Source: SHZI01 sp031409515
GTDB taxonomy: Bacteria > Pseudomonadota > Gammaproteobacteria > Steroidobacterales > GCA-2729495
Direction of reading: 5' to 3'
Assembly (NCBI GenBank): GCA_031409515.1
Contig: JANNXJ010000029.1
Coordinates: forward strand, 1 to 64,000
DNA: 64,000 nucleotides
Part shown: piece after piece, positions 33,829 to 43,299 of the stretch
Numbering within the stretch: position 1 is the stretch's first letter
How the letters are laid out: each line of letters begins with the position of its first letter
Made by a program: the position numbers and the translations under genes
Notes under the pieces: generated by a model
What the model saw: only the letters and a program-made list of their open reading frames with translations
What the model was told of the DNA's origin: nothing
Databases searched by the model: none

Positions 33829-35181
33829 CTAGCCAAGCTGCTGCGACAGGAAGGCACTGGTGTTCTTGAGCTGCGATAGCAGGCGATCCATGGCGTTGAA
33901 CTGATCCAGCAGCCGGCTCCTGACCTTCTCGAGGCGGTCGTCCAGGGTCTCCCGCTGCGTCGTGATGATCTTCAGGGTGGACTTCAGGCTCGCTTCCCGG
34001 GTGCTGATCGTGCTGCCACTGGACAGTGTCGCGCCCGTGATGGTGTCCAGGCGTGTGGCCAGGCCCGTGGTGCCGGCGAACACCGCGCCGACGGCGTCGA
34101 AATCCGTATCGATCGCGTTGCCCAGCTTGGTGGCGTCGACGGCCAGCTTGCCCGTGGTCTGGGTGGTCACGCCGATGGCAGCGAGGGACGTGAATGCGCC
34201 GCTGCCAAGGCTCTGGCTGATTTCCCGGCGCAGCTGGTCGCGAATGCCCCGCACGGTGGCGTCGCCGAGCAGCGGTGCCGCATCCCGCGTGTCCGCGTTG
34301 TAGCGGGTGAGTTCGGTGACCGTGTCGATCAGCTTGTTGTAGGCCGTGACGAACCCGGCGACAGAGGACTTGGCCCCCTCCGGGTTGTAATCCACGGACA
34401 CGTTCACCGTGGTGCCCGGCTTGGCGCTGACCAGGTTAATGGTCAGGCCGTCAATGGCTTCACTGATGGTGTTGCCCGAACTGCTGACGGGGAAGCCGTC
34501 AATGACGACATTGGCATCCGCCGCTGCCTGCAGCTGCAAGAGGGGGTTCGACGGGGCTCCCGGCGCATAGGCAAAGGGCGCCAGGCCGCCGTCCCCGCCG
34601 CTGACGGCGACCGTGATGGCCTTGGCGGCGCCCGTTTCGGTGGCCGAGAGGATCAGGTGGGCGCCATCGCTGGCCTTGACGATGGTGGCCCGGACCCCCG
34701 GATTGTCGGCCGACCCGTTGATGGCATCACGAATGTCGTTGAGTGAACTGGCAGCCGGGTCGATGACGATGTTGGCCGTCTGGCCATTGACCGTGATGGC
34801 CAGCGTACCGGTGCCGATGGCGGTGGTGACGTCGCCAAAGCCGATGGACCGCAGGCGCTGAGCTGCAGCCAGGTTGATGACTTCGACCGAGTAGTCGCCG
34901 GGCAATGAGGTGGCGTTCGCCGCCGCGGTCAGGACCTTGTCGTCCCCTACCTTGACCGTCCGGCCCTGGAAGGTGGCGGCATCCGTGAGTTTGCCGAGGG
35001 AATCCTTGAAGCCGGCGAGGGCACTCTTGAACCTGCCCAGGGCGGACAGTTCTTCATTGGCGGTGGATTCACGCTTGGTGAGTCGGTTGGCCTGGGGTGC
35101 CCGTTCGGCAGCCACGAGCTGTTCGACGATCGACTTGATGTCGAGCCCGGATCCGAGCCCCGATGAGGTCAGCGTTGCCAT
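33829..35181 (-). CDS. fliD: Flagellar filament cap protein FliD
   Basis: A 450-residue secreted HAP2. The N-terminal heptad region (TSSGLGSGLDIKSIVEQLVAAERAPQANRLTKRESTANEELSALGRFKSALAGFKDSL) and the C-terminal coiled coil (LKSTLKIITTQRETLDDRLEKVRSRLLDQFNAMDRLLSQL) flank variable beta domains. It folds flagellin at the filament tip. It has its own sigma-54 promoter at 35235-35249 and is probably co-transcribed with fliS, fliT and the tPilZ gene. Confidence 0.95.
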   Translation of the reverse strand: MATLTSSGLGSGLDIKSIVEQLVAAERAPQANRLTKRESTANEELSALGRFKSALAGFKDSLGKLTDAATFQGRTVKVGDDKVLTAAANATSLPGDYSVEVINLAAAQRLRSIGFGDVTTAIGTGTLAITVNGQTANIVIDPAASSLNDIRDAINGSADNPGVRATIVKASDGAHLILSATETGAAKAITVAVSGGDGGLAPFAYAPGAPSNPLLQLQAAADANVVIDGFPVSSSGNTISEAIDGLTINLVSAKPGTTVNVSVDYNPEGAKSSVAGFVTAYNKLIDTVTELTRYNADTRDAAPLLGDATVRGIRDQLRREISQSLGSGAFTSLAAIGVTTQTTGKLAVDATKLGNAIDTDFDAVGAVFAGTTGLATRLDTITGATLSSGSTISTREASLKSTLKIITTQRETLDDRLEKVRSRLLDQFNAMDRLLSQLKNTSAFLSQQLG

Positions 35182-35234
35182 GGCGAATGCGGGTCCGGTT
35201 CAGATTGAAGCGCTGGGGTCATGACCAACGCAAA

Positions 35235-35249
35235 GCAAGATGTGTGCCA
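35235..35249 (-). promoter_or_regulatory. Sigma-54 promoter of fliD
   Basis: The minus strand reads TGGCAC-ACATC-TTGC, an RpoN -24/-12 match in the 68-nt gap between flaG and fliD, abutting the flaG stop. Predicted transcript start is near 35223, about 42 nt before fliD. Confidence 0.82.
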
Positions 35250-35606
35250 CTACACCAGGTCGCTGATGATCCGGCCTCCCTGATTGCCGATGGCCCGGGC
35301 CAGGACCAGCACCTCTTCCGAGGGGATCTGCCGGATCAGCTCCTTGGTTTCCGGGTTAACTACCCGGACGATCGTGCGGCCGCTGCTGGAATCCACCTGG
35401 AACTGGAGCTGGCGCTGGTTGTCGTTCAGGTAGCTTTGAATCTGTTGCACCGCCTGCTCGACCCGGTCGGGCGTGGGCTCCCGAGTGGTCTCGGGCGGCA
35501 CTTTCCTGCCGTCGTCAGGCAAAGCCTTGCCGGTGGCCCCGGTATCGGGCCGGCTCTTGATGAGTGCCGCCGCTGCAGCACTCCGGATGTTCAGACTACT
35601 GTCCAC
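35250..35606 (-). CDS. flaG: FlaG family flagellar protein
   Basis: A 118-residue protein. The variable first half ends at ~50; the FlaG domain follows (VEQAVQQIQSYLNDNQRQLQFQVDSSSGRTIVRVVNPETKELIRQIPSEEVLVLARAI). FlaG affects filament length in polarly flagellated bacteria; the mechanism is unclear. It sits between fliC and fliD as usual. No clear sigma-54 or sigma-28 element was found in the 130 nt upstream, so it may depend on read-through past the fliC hairpin. Confidence 0.9.
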   Translation of the reverse strand: MDSSLNIRSAAAAALIKSRPDTGATGKALPDDGRKVPPETTREPTPDRVEQAVQQIQSYLNDNQRQLQFQVDSSSGRTIVRVVNPETKELIRQIPSEEVLVLARAIGNQGGRIISDLV

Positions 35607-35687
35607 TGCTCACCTCGCCTTGAGGTCAAGTCAACGTCAGTGCTCGAGCCTGCAATGCTCAAGCGGGCTAGTCGTCATCAAGCAAGT

Positions 35688-35715
35688 GGGTGGCCGGCAT
35701 TCCTGCCGGCCACCC
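35688..35715. terminator. Strong hairpin downstream of fliC
   Basis: Perfect 12-bp GC-rich arms (35688-35699 and 35704-35715, GGGTGGCCGGCA with its complement) around a 4-nt loop lie 21 nt past the fliC stop. There is no T-run after it, so it may terminate weakly or protect the fliC mRNA 3' end while letting some read-through reach flaG. Confidence 0.6.
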
Positions 35716-35736
35716 CGTCTCATCTTGCGTCGTCGC

Positions 35737-37179
35737 TTACCGGAACAGACCCAGCACCGTCTGGGGCGCTGCGTTGGCCTGGGCCAACACGGCGACACCG
35801 GCCTGCTGCAGGATCTGGGCGCGGGTCAGAGCCGCCGTCTCGGCCGCGAAATCGGCGTCCTGGATGCGGCTCCGAGAAGCCGTGAGGTTCTCGGAAACAG
35901 CGGACAGGTTCGAAATCGTGGACTCGAAGCGGTTCTGGATGGCGCCGAGCTGGCTGCGGAGTGAAGACACGGCAGTCAGTGCCGCATCACTACGCTGGAT
36001 CGCCGTATTCGCGTTCGCCACCGACGTCACGCTGACCGTGGAGAGGGTCGTCGTGTCGACGGCGATGGACGTGCCGGCGAAGCCGATCGCTGCGTTAGCA
36101 CCGCCCAGGGTGATGTTCTGGGAGGCGGCAAGCGTGATCGTGCCGCGCAGTGTGCCTTCCTGGGCGGCGGCGATGCCGGTACCAGTCAGCGTGGCGCCTG
36201 CGCCCTGGGTGACCGTCTCGGCGACCACCACGTTCCGGCCATCCGACGCGGTGAGCGTCAGGCTGGTGCCGGAAACAGCGGCAGAGACGCCGGTCTGGGC
36301 AGAGAACAGGTTGACCTGAGCAGCGACGTCCGAAGCCGTCAGCGACGCGCCGATGGCCAGGTTGTCAGCGCCGGCATAGATCGCCGTGCCATTGACGGTC
36401 AGGTTGTAGGTCGAGGTGGCAACGCTGTTGGCGATCGTCGAGAAGGTGCCCGACGTGACGTTGGTGGTGGTGGCCGTGAGGCCCGACACGCCGCCGGCGT
36501 TGATGGCATTAGCCTTGGCGTAGGCGCTGTCAGCGGTCTGACCAGCCTGGCTGCCGGCGGTGCTGGCACCGATGGCAACTGCAGCTGCCTGGCCAACGGC
36601 GATCGTGAGACCGCCGTCCGTCAGGGCGCTGGAGGTCACTGCCGTGCCTGTGGCGGTGGCGATCTGACCGAGCTGGTCAGCGCGGACACCCGTGGTCAGG
36701 TTCACGGCGATCGTTTCACCGACGTTCGCGCCGACCTGGAACAGGGCGGAGCCGAAGCTGCCGTCCAGAACCTTCTGGCCGTTGAACGAAGTCTGGGTCG
36801 CGATCCGGTTGATTTCCGCCAGACGCTGCTGCACTTCCTGGTCGAGGGCGGCACGGTCGGACGCGGAGTTGGTCGCGTTGGCCGACTGCACTGCCAGCTC
36901 GCGGATCCGCTGCAGGTTGTTGCCGAGCTCGTCGAGAGCCGACTCGGCGGTCTGGGACAGGGAGATACCGTCGTTGGCGTTCCGTACGGCCTGGTTCAGA
37001 CCGCGAATCTGGGTCGTGAACCGGTCGGCGATCGCGAGACCGGCAGCGTCATCCTTGGCGCTGTTGATCCGCAGACCTGAAGACAGACGCTGCAGGGCGG
37101 TGGACAGGCTGCTGTCGGACTTGGACAGGTTACGCTGGGCGTTCAGCGACAGCACGTTGGTATTTACTACACTAGGCAT
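35737..37179 (-). CDS. fliC: Flagellin FliC
   Basis: A 480-residue filament protein with conserved D0/D1 ends: VNTNVLSLNAQRNLSKSDSSLSTALQRLSSGLRINSAKDDAAGLAIA at the N-terminus and RSRIQDADFAAETAALTRAQILQQAGVAVLAQANAAPQTVLGLFR at the C-terminus. The middle (about 180-400) is variable, Ala/Thr/Ser-rich. It is the only flagellin gene in the window. AGGAGG lies six bases before the ATG, a strong ribosome site. A sigma-28 promoter is visible at 37272-37299, leaving an untranslated leader of about 85 nt. Confidence 0.96.
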   Translation of the reverse strand: MPSVVNTNVLSLNAQRNLSKSDSSLSTALQRLSSGLRINSAKDDAAGLAIADRFTTQIRGLNQAVRNANDGISLSQTAESALDELGNNLQRIRELAVQSANATNSASDRAALDQEVQQRLAEINRIATQTSFNGQKVLDGSFGSALFQVGANVGETIAVNLTTGVRADQLGQIATATGTAVTSSALTDGGLTIAVGQAAAVAIGASTAGSQAGQTADSAYAKANAINAGGVSGLTATTTNVTSGTFSTIANSVATSTYNLTVNGTAIYAGADNLAIGASLTASDVAAQVNLFSAQTGVSAAVSGTSLTLTASDGRNVVVAETVTQGAGATLTGTGIAAAQEGTLRGTITLAASQNITLGGANAAIGFAGTSIAVDTTTLSTVSVTSVANANTAIQRSDAALTAVSSLRSQLGAIQNRFESTISNLSAVSENLTASRSRIQDADFAAETAALTRAQILQQAGVAVLAQANAAPQTVLGLFR

Positions 37180-37271
37180 GATGGCCTCCTAAAAAAAGTA
37201 CCCGAGTTCGCCGGCTTTCCCAGGTTTGCCCCAAGCCTTGGTGCGGAACCGTGTGAAGCTGTGCGGAGGAG

Positions 37272-37299
37272 GTATCGGCCGGGGAGGAGGGAGACTTGA
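37272..37299 (-). promoter_or_regulatory. Sigma-28 (FliA) promoter of fliC
   Basis: The minus strand shows -35 TCAAGTCT (37292-37299), a 12-nt spacer and -10 GCCGATAC (37272-37279), close to the FliA consensus TAAAGTTT-N11-GCCGATAA. It lies in the flgL-fliC gap, about 93 nt before the fliC start. Confidence 0.75.
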
Positions 37300-37325
37300 T
37301 CCGGCGCCTGTGACGCGCGTCGCAG

Positions 37326-38513
37326 TTACAGAACGTCGAAGAGCGAGAACGACTGGGTGCGCGCGTAGGCCTTCTGGGCCGCCTGCAGGCTCGTCAGCTG
37401 CAGTTCGAGCTGGGAGATCGCCGTGGCGTAGTCCAGGTCGCGGATCACGGACAGGGAACGCTTCAGTTCCAGCTGCACGTCGGCGTTGTTCTCGGTCTGC
37501 TGGTCGATGGTCGCCAGCCGGGAGCCGACCTGGCTCCGAAAGTTGCTGAGCTGCTGCAGGGCCTGGTCCAGGTTCTGCAGGTTCGCGTTGAGCTGGTTCT
37601 GGAACGTCGACCGGCCGGCGGGTGAGGCGGTGTCTATGCCCAGGGTGGTGATGAAGTCCTGCACGGTCTTGAACACGTCCTGAAACTTTGCGGGCGCCAC
37701 CGTGAACTGGTCCCCTGCGGCGGGCGTGCCCTGAAACGCGATGGTCGCACCCTGGAAGCTCACCGACCCTCCGGGCGCGTAGGTGCCGGACGCAATGACC
37801 ACGCCCGCGCTGCTCGCCTCCCAGGTACTGGCTGAGGTGAATGCAACGGTGTACGTGCCCGGCACAAAGGGCGTGCCGTTGGTCACCGTGGCGGAAGTCC
37901 AGGAGGCGGTGCCTGCGTTGCTGCTGGCGCCACTGACGGTATAGGTCCCGTTGCCACTCGGAATCTGCATGAAGACAGCCGCGCCTGAATCCCCTTCCTG
38001 CACGGTTCTGGCGTCGGCTACGCGCTGTAGCCGCGTGCCGCTGTCGCCGGTGTACTGCACGGTGGTGGACAGGATGAACGGGCGCGACTGGACCTGATTC
38101 CCCGCGAACAGATAGCGGCCCTCACCGTCCTGGGAATTCGCCGTGTTGAGCAGTCCCGTCAGCAGTTCGCTGGCCTCCGCGGCGATGGCGCTGCGGCTCT
38201 CCCGGGTCTGGGTGCCGTTCGCGGCCTGGATGGCCAGCTCCCGGACCCGGTTCAGGGCCTCGGTCGCCTGGGACAGGGAGCCCTCCTCGAGTCCGAGGCG
38301 GCGCTGCGCAGTTTCTGCATTGGCGGCGTAGTTCTTCAGCCGGTCCAGGCCCTGCTGGAGCAGGATGGCCTGGGCGGCGCCTGCCGGGTCGTCCGCTGCC
38401 GTGTTGATCCGCTTGCCGGTGCTCACCTGCTGCTGGGTAGCTGCGAGATCCGCCTGCTGGCGGCGAATGGAAGCCAGCCATTGCAGCTGATAGACGCTCG
38501 AAGAAACGCGCAT
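37326..38513 (-). CDS. flgL: Hook-filament junction protein FlgL
   Basis: A 395-residue HAP3. The flagellin-like N-terminus (MRVSSSVYQLQWLASIRRQQADLAATQQQVSTGKRINTAADDPAGAAQAILLQQGLDRLKNYAANAETAQRRLGLEEGSL) and C-terminus (ISQLELQLTSLQAAQKAYARTQSFSLFDVL) are diagnostic. The central insertion is longer than in E. coli (317 residues) and similar to that in pseudomonads. It starts 2 nt after the flgK stop. Confidence 0.94.
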   Translation of the reverse strand: MRVSSSVYQLQWLASIRRQQADLAATQQQVSTGKRINTAADDPAGAAQAILLQQGLDRLKNYAANAETAQRRLGLEEGSLSQATEALNRVRELAIQAANGTQTRESRSAIAAEASELLTGLLNTANSQDGEGRYLFAGNQVQSRPFILSTTVQYTGDSGTRLQRVADARTVQEGDSGAAVFMQIPSGNGTYTVSGASSNAGTASWTSATVTNGTPFVPGTYTVAFTSASTWEASSAGVVIASGTYAPGGSVSFQGATIAFQGTPAAGDQFTVAPAKFQDVFKTVQDFITTLGIDTASPAGRSTFQNQLNANLQNLDQALQQLSNFRSQVGSRLATIDQQTENNADVQLELKRSLSVIRDLDYATAISQLELQLTSLQAAQKAYARTQSFSLFDVL

Positions 38514-38515
38514 GT

Positions 38516-40414
38516 TCAGCGCCCCACGATCTGCAGAAGATTCTGGAAGAGGCCATCCGCCACGCTGATGACCTTGCTCGCCGCGAGATAGGCCTGCTGG
38601 TAGCGCAGCATGTTGGCGGCCTCCTCATCCAGGTTCACCCCGGAGATGGTCTCGACGTCGATCTCGGCCTGCTCACGCAGGGCCTGTTGCACCTTGACCT
38701 CATTGTTGGCCCGATTCGCCGTGGAGCCGACCGTGGCAGCGATGTCTGCCCCCAGGTCCGCAATCGACTGGGTGCCGCCGGAAAAGAAGCCCTGCTGGGC
38801 CACCGAGGCCAGGGCGAGGGCATTCTTGTTGTCGCCGCTGCCGGGCGCCGCTGCGGCGACCAGGAAGCGGTCGCCCGTCTGGGGCTGACCACTGACCTGC
38901 ACCGTCCAGCCGGCAAAGCTGATGGCTCCGCCACTTAAGTAGGGCAGGGGTCCGACGAGGTCGGCGCCGCCGCCAGTGAACACCACGTAGGAGGTTGGCG
39001 AGTCAAAGACGATGGTAGCGGCAGTCTGCAGCTTGGGGTCATTGATGTCCGTCACTACCGGCGCGCTCACCTTGGCCTGGGAGAGGTTACCGGTGCCGAT
39101 CCGTGCTGCCAGAGGTGATGCCAGCGCGATCTCGCCCGGCGCGGCAATGCTCACGCCAAAGCCGGTGGCTGCGTTCGCCACGGGCCGCACCAGAAAGCGG
39201 TCGCCAGCGGCTGCACCCGCCGTGGCCGTGACTGACAGGCCGTTGAACAGTAGAGGGCTGGCCGCCGTGCCGGTGCCAGTGGCGGGCACTACCGCGCCGG
39301 TTCGACCGTCCAGTACGGACCAGGCTGAGCCGCTGTAGCGCAGTTCGTAGTCCCGGCCGGCCAGGCTGCTTGCGTCGGTGATGACAGCCGAGAGCACGGC
39401 GCTGCCGGTGTTGGTCTTGGCTGCTGAGGCGAGGGGCACTGTGGTGGTGAAAAATTCGCCGCCCAGATTGCCATTCAGGTCCACGCCCTGGCGATGCTGG
39501 GCGTTGAACACGTCAGCCAGTCCGGCAGCCAGCTGCCCCAGGTCCTGCCGCGCACCGTCCAGGACGTCATTGCGGAAGGCCAGCAGGCCGCCCACGACGC
39601 CGCCATTGACCTTCGTGGAAATGTTCTGGAGGTTGCCGCCGTTGTCCACGGCCAGCTGCAGCCGGGAGCCGTCAAACGTGTCGGGGACCGTGGCCAGTTT
39701 CGTCGCCTGATTGCCGAGGACCAGGGATTGCCCGCTGCCCACCAGGACACTCACGGTGCCATCGGTCTGCCGGACCGTCGTGATGTCGATCTGGCTACCG
39801 AGGGCCTTCAGCAGCTCGTCACGCTTGTCGAGGAGGCTGGGCGCCGCGTTGCTGCCCCCGCTCCGGATGTCGTCGTTGACGTCGGCGATCTGGCTGGTGA
39901 GCTGGTTGATGGTATTGGCGGCACTGACGAGCCGGCCATCGATCTCGTTGCCCAGGCCGTTGAGCTGGGACTCCAGCTGCTGGAAACGGGACGCCAGGCT
40001 GTCGCCCTCCAGCAGCAGCTGTTGCCGCTGGGCGATGGACGTGGGGTCCCGTCCGACGGCCTCCACCTGATTGAAGAAGCGCTGGACGGAGGCATTGACG
40101 CCGGTGTCCGGGTTGCCCAGCAGTGTGTCCAGACGCGAGGCGAAGCTGCTGTAGGCCACATAGCGCTGCTCCGTGGACGTGGAGCTGCGGAGATTGTCGG
40201 TGAGGAACTGGTCGTAGACCCGCGAGACGTCTGCAACCGCCACGCCGGCGCCAATCGTGATCCGCCCCAGGGGCGTGCCCGGCTGCTCGACGAAGTCGAT
40301 CCGCTGGCGCACATAGCCGGCAGTATTCGCGTTGGCGATGTTGTTGCTCGTCGTCTGCAAGGCCCGCTGTGCTGCGAGCAGTGCCGAGAGGCCGTTGGTG
40401 ATGGTTCCACTCAT
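38516..40414 (-). CDS. flgK: Hook-filament junction protein FlgK
   Basis: A 632-residue HAP1. The N-terminus NGLSALLAAQRALQTTSNNIANANTAGYVRQRIDF has the basal-body-rod motif, and the C-terminus (EINVETISGVNLDEEAANMLRYQQAYLAASKVISVADGLFQNLLQIVG, with Asp at its second position) is typical. Large variable domains make it longer than the E. coli protein. It forms the first junction layer between hook and filament. FlgN is its likely chaperone. Confidence 0.95.
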   Translation of the reverse strand: MSGTITNGLSALLAAQRALQTTSNNIANANTAGYVRQRIDFVEQPGTPLGRITIGAGVAVADVSRVYDQFLTDNLRSSTSTEQRYVAYSSFASRLDTLLGNPDTGVNASVQRFFNQVEAVGRDPTSIAQRQQLLLEGDSLASRFQQLESQLNGLGNEIDGRLVSAANTINQLTSQIADVNDDIRSGGSNAAPSLLDKRDELLKALGSQIDITTVRQTDGTVSVLVGSGQSLVLGNQATKLATVPDTFDGSRLQLAVDNGGNLQNISTKVNGGVVGGLLAFRNDVLDGARQDLGQLAAGLADVFNAQHRQGVDLNGNLGGEFFTTTVPLASAAKTNTGSAVLSAVITDASSLAGRDYELRYSGSAWSVLDGRTGAVVPATGTGTAASPLLFNGLSVTATAGAAAGDRFLVRPVANAATGFGVSIAAPGEIALASPLAARIGTGNLSQAKVSAPVVTDINDPKLQTAATIVFDSPTSYVVFTGGGADLVGPLPYLSGGAISFAGWTVQVSGQPQTGDRFLVAAAAPGSGDNKNALALASVAQQGFFSGGTQSIADLGADIAATVGSTANRANNEVKVQQALREQAEIDVETISGVNLDEEAANMLRYQQAYLAASKVISVADGLFQNLLQIVGR

Positions 40415-40436
40415 GAGTTGTTACCTGGCAGTCGCG

Positions 40437-41441
40437 CTACGTGGCGCCGCGGAGTGAGAGAGGGGTCGGCACATCGCGCTCACTCTTGAGTGCCGGAGCG
40501 GCCGGGTTCAGTGCGGGGCTGCCGATGATGCTGCGGATCTTTTCTGCATAACGCGGATCGGTGGCGTAGCCTGCGGACTGCAGGCGCTCGGCGTAGACCT
40601 CAGCATTGCCGCCGGCTCGCAGGGCGTCGCTGTAGCGGGGGTTGGTCTGCAGGAAGCGCACATAATCCTCGAAGCCGCTGGCCAGATCCGGGTAGGCGCG
40701 AAATGGCGCCCGCTGGGGTTTTGGTAAACCGCCTTCGTACTCCAGTGTGGTCACCGTGACCCGTTCACCGGTCCAGCGGGAATCCGCCTTGATGCCAAAC
40801 AGGTTGTTGCCGCTGATCCCGGCATCGTCCCGGATCTGCCGGCTTCCCCAGCCCGTCTCGAGGGCAGCCTGGGCCACGATCGCCCGGGGGCTGACGCCAA
40901 GCTTCTCGCCCGCGCGGACCGCCAGCGGCCAGATCTCCCGCACGAAGTCTTCCCGCGTTTCTGGTCTGAAGTCGCTGCGGTTGGTACTGGTGGGCTGGCT
41001 GGGCAGCATCGGCATCGGGAGTTGCAGCGTGCGCCCGTCTGGCAAAGTCAGTTCCGGCGCCGTGCCCTCCGGGAGCGCAGTGACCTGGGCGCGGCCCAGG
41101 GCGGGAATCCGTTGCAGCAGCAGCGCCAGGGGTTCCGGGGGTTCCGCCGCAGCCGGCTCCCCGCCGCCGAGTTGCCGCAGCATCATGTCGGCCATGCCAA
41201 GGCCCTTGCCCTTGGTCATTTCCATGCTGATCTGCTTGTCGAACATTTCCTCGTAGGTCGTGTCCCGCTCTTCGCCCAGCACGGCGTTGGCGTCCCGCAT
41301 GCTCTTCAGCATCATCTGCACGAACAGGGCTTCGAACTGCCGGGCCGCCTCTTTGGTGGCCTCCGGGGAGCGCACCTTCGCGTCAGAGCGAAGCTGAGAA
41401 AGCCCCTGGAAGTCGTTGTATGTGCTGATATTAGCGGTCAT
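40437..41441 (-). CDS. flgJ: Peptidoglycan hydrolase / rod-cap protein FlgJ
   Basis: A 334-residue bifunctional protein. The N-terminal rod-binding domain (KEAARQFEALFVQMMLKSMRDANAV...FDKQISMEMTKGKGLGMADMMLRQLGG) is followed by a C-terminal glucosaminidase domain with the catalytic Glu in AQAALETGWGSRQI and the downstream YRAYPDLASGFEDYVRFLQTNPRYSDAL. It opens the cell wall as the rod grows. Both domains are present, as in E. coli and pseudomonads. Confidence 0.94.
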   Translation of the reverse strand: MTANISTYNDFQGLSQLRSDAKVRSPEATKEAARQFEALFVQMMLKSMRDANAVLGEERDTTYEEMFDKQISMEMTKGKGLGMADMMLRQLGGGEPAAAEPPEPLALLLQRIPALGRAQVTALPEGTAPELTLPDGRTLQLPMPMLPSQPTSTNRSDFRPETREDFVREIWPLAVRAGEKLGVSPRAIVAQAALETGWGSRQIRDDAGISGNNLFGIKADSRWTGERVTVTTLEYEGGLPKPQRAPFRAYPDLASGFEDYVRFLQTNPRYSDALRAGGNAEVYAERLQSAGYATDPRYAEKIRSIIGSPALNPAAPALKSERDVPTPLSLRGAT

Positions 41442-41452
41442 GACGGTCGGGA

Positions 41453-42592
41453 TCAGATGATGATCAGCTCCGCCCGCAGGGCACCGGCCTCGTGGAGCGC
41501 TTCGAGGATCGCCACGAGGTCACCCGGCGCCGCGCCAACCTGATTCACGGCCTGCACGATATCGTTCAGGTCAACGCCCGGCCTGAAGAGGAACATCCGG
41601 TTGTCGCCCGTGCTGACATCCAGATTGGACTGGGGCGTCACCACCGTTTCGCCGTTCTCGCTGAAGGGCTGCGGCTGGCTCACATCGAAGTCTTCGGTGA
41701 TGGAAACGACCAGGGAGCCGTGGGAGACGGCCGCTGGCGACACGTGGACGCTGGAGTTGATCACCACGGTACCGGTGCGGGCGTTGATGATGACCCGCGC
41801 CGCCGCGGTTCCCGGCGTGACTTCGAGATTCTCCAGCGTGGAGATCAGGGAAATCCGGTCCGCCTGCGTGGCTGGGGCCCGAACCTGCACGGACATGGGG
41901 TCGCGAGCCTCCGCCGTCCCGGCGCCCAGCAGGGTGTTGATCGTTTCTGCCAGGCGGGTCGAGGTGGTGAAGTCCGGCTGGCGCAGGTTGAGGGTCAGGA
42001 TGTCCGTGTCACCGATGATGGTGGTTACTTCCCGTTCCACGGTGGCGCCGTTGGCGATGCGCCCGACGCTCGGCACGTTGATCGTGATGCGTGAGCCGTC
42101 CTCGCCAGACACGTCCAGCCCGCCCACCGCGAGGTTGCCCTGGGCTATGGCGTAGACCTGCCCGTCGAGACCCTTGAGTGGCGAGATGAGCAGTGTGCCG
42201 CCCCGCAGGCTCTTGGCATTGGCAATCGACGAGACGGTGATGTCGATGGTCTGCCCGACCTTGGCGAACGGTGGCAGGCTCGTGTGGATGGCCACCGCCG
42301 CGACGTTTTTCAGCTGCAGGTTGGTGCCCGGCGGGATCGTGACACCGAGACGCTGCAGCATGCTGATGAGGCTCTGGGCGGTGAAGGGTGCCTGGGTCGT
42401 CTGGTCGCCTGTGCCGTCGAGCCCGACCACCAGGCCGTAGCCTACGAGCTGGTTGCCGCGGACACCGGCAACGGTCGCCAGGTCCTTGATGCGGTCAGCG
42501 TGGGCCGGCGCCACCTGCAGGGCAAGCGCCAGCGTGGCCCCGGCCAGCAGGAAGAGCGTGTGGCGGCGAATCTGTTCACGTTGCTTGCGCAT
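41453..42592 (-). CDS. flgI: Flagellar P-ring protein FlgI
   Basis: A 379-residue periplasmic protein with a signal peptide (FLLAGATLALALQVAPAHA, cleavage near residue 32). The mature sequence starts DRIKDLATVAGVRGNQLVGYGLVVGLDGTGDQTTQAPFTAQSL, and ends DLNDIVQAVNQVGAAPGDLVAILEALHEAGALRAELIII, both hallmarks of FlgI. FlgA, encoded at 47.8 kb, chaperones it. Confidence 0.96.
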   Translation of the reverse strand: MRKQREQIRRHTLFLLAGATLALALQVAPAHADRIKDLATVAGVRGNQLVGYGLVVGLDGTGDQTTQAPFTAQSLISMLQRLGVTIPPGTNLQLKNVAAVAIHTSLPPFAKVGQTIDITVSSIANAKSLRGGTLLISPLKGLDGQVYAIAQGNLAVGGLDVSGEDGSRITINVPSVGRIANGATVEREVTTIIGDTDILTLNLRQPDFTTSTRLAETINTLLGAGTAEARDPMSVQVRAPATQADRISLISTLENLEVTPGTAAARVIINARTGTVVINSSVHVSPAAVSHGSLVVSITEDFDVSQPQPFSENGETVVTPQSNLDVSTGDNRMFLFRPGVDLNDIVQAVNQVGAAPGDLVAILEALHEAGALRAELIII

Positions 42593-42619
42593 GGTGTCTG
42601 TAGTTGCTTTCGGTAATCG

Positions 42620-43294
42620 TCAGAGGGGCCAGAGCTTCATGAAGAAGCGGGCGAGTAAGCCGGGGCGGTTGGCATCAGCAACGGCACCGGCGCCGCTGTA
42701 GGTGATGCGGGCATCCGCCACCTTGAACGAGGGTACCGAGTTGTTCCGTTCGATGTCTGCCGGCCGGATGATGCCGCTGATCTGGACGAACTCCTCGCCC
42801 TGATTGAGGGTCAGCCACTTTTCCCCGCGGACCAGCAGGTTGCCGTTGGGGTACACCTCGGCGACCGTCACCGTGATGCTGCCGTTCAGCTGGTTGCTCT
42901 GGCTGCTGCTGCCTTTACCACCGAAGTCCTGCTTGGTTTCCCACTTGTTGCTCAGGATTTCGTCGCCGTTAAGCGTGACCGTGCCGCCGCCCAGGATGGG
43001 CAGCCCCGTGTCTATGGAGCTGTCCTTCGTGGCGTCGGTGCTGGCGCTCTTGGAGGCCTGGGTGCGCTCTGCAAGTACGATGGTCACGGTGTCACCGACC
43101 CGGCGCGCCGTGACGTCATCGAACAGCGTCAGGTTGCGGGCTGGCTGGTAAATGGCGCCGGTGGTGGGTGGGGACGGCGCATACACCTCCGGCGGTGCCG
43201 GCGGGTAGCTGCCTGGCTGGGCACCCATGCGCAGCGAGCCACAGGCGCTGAGCCCGAGGATGGCGATGGCGGCGACGAATGGCGCTCTGTTCAT
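42620..43294 (-). CDS. flgH: Flagellar L-ring lipoprotein FlgH
   Basis: A 224-residue outer-membrane lipoprotein. The lipobox GLSAC gives lipidated Cys18. Mature landmarks are NLTLFDDVTARRVGDTVTIVLAERTQASKSA, SITVTVAEVYPNGNLLVRGEKWLTLNQGEEFVQISGIIRPADI and ITYSGAGAVADANRPGLLARFFMKLWPL. The frame stays open far upstream, but that part is a shadow of flgG; the ATG at 43294 directly precedes the signal peptide. Confidence 0.95.
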   Translation of the reverse strand: MNRAPFVAAIAILGLSACGSLRMGAQPGSYPPAPPEVYAPSPPTTGAIYQPARNLTLFDDVTARRVGDTVTIVLAERTQASKSASTDATKDSSIDTGLPILGGGTVTLNGDEILSNKWETKQDFGGKGSSSQSNQLNGSITVTVAEVYPNGNLLVRGEKWLTLNQGEEFVQISGIIRPADIERNNSVPSFKVADARITYSGAGAVADANRPGLLARFFMKLWPL

Positions 43295-43299
43295 GGCGA

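Noticed and set aside
37180..37225. Sigma-28 -10 element (GCCGGCGA) just upstream of fliC
   Set aside because: No matching -35 at the right distance; the element at 37272-37299 is far better.
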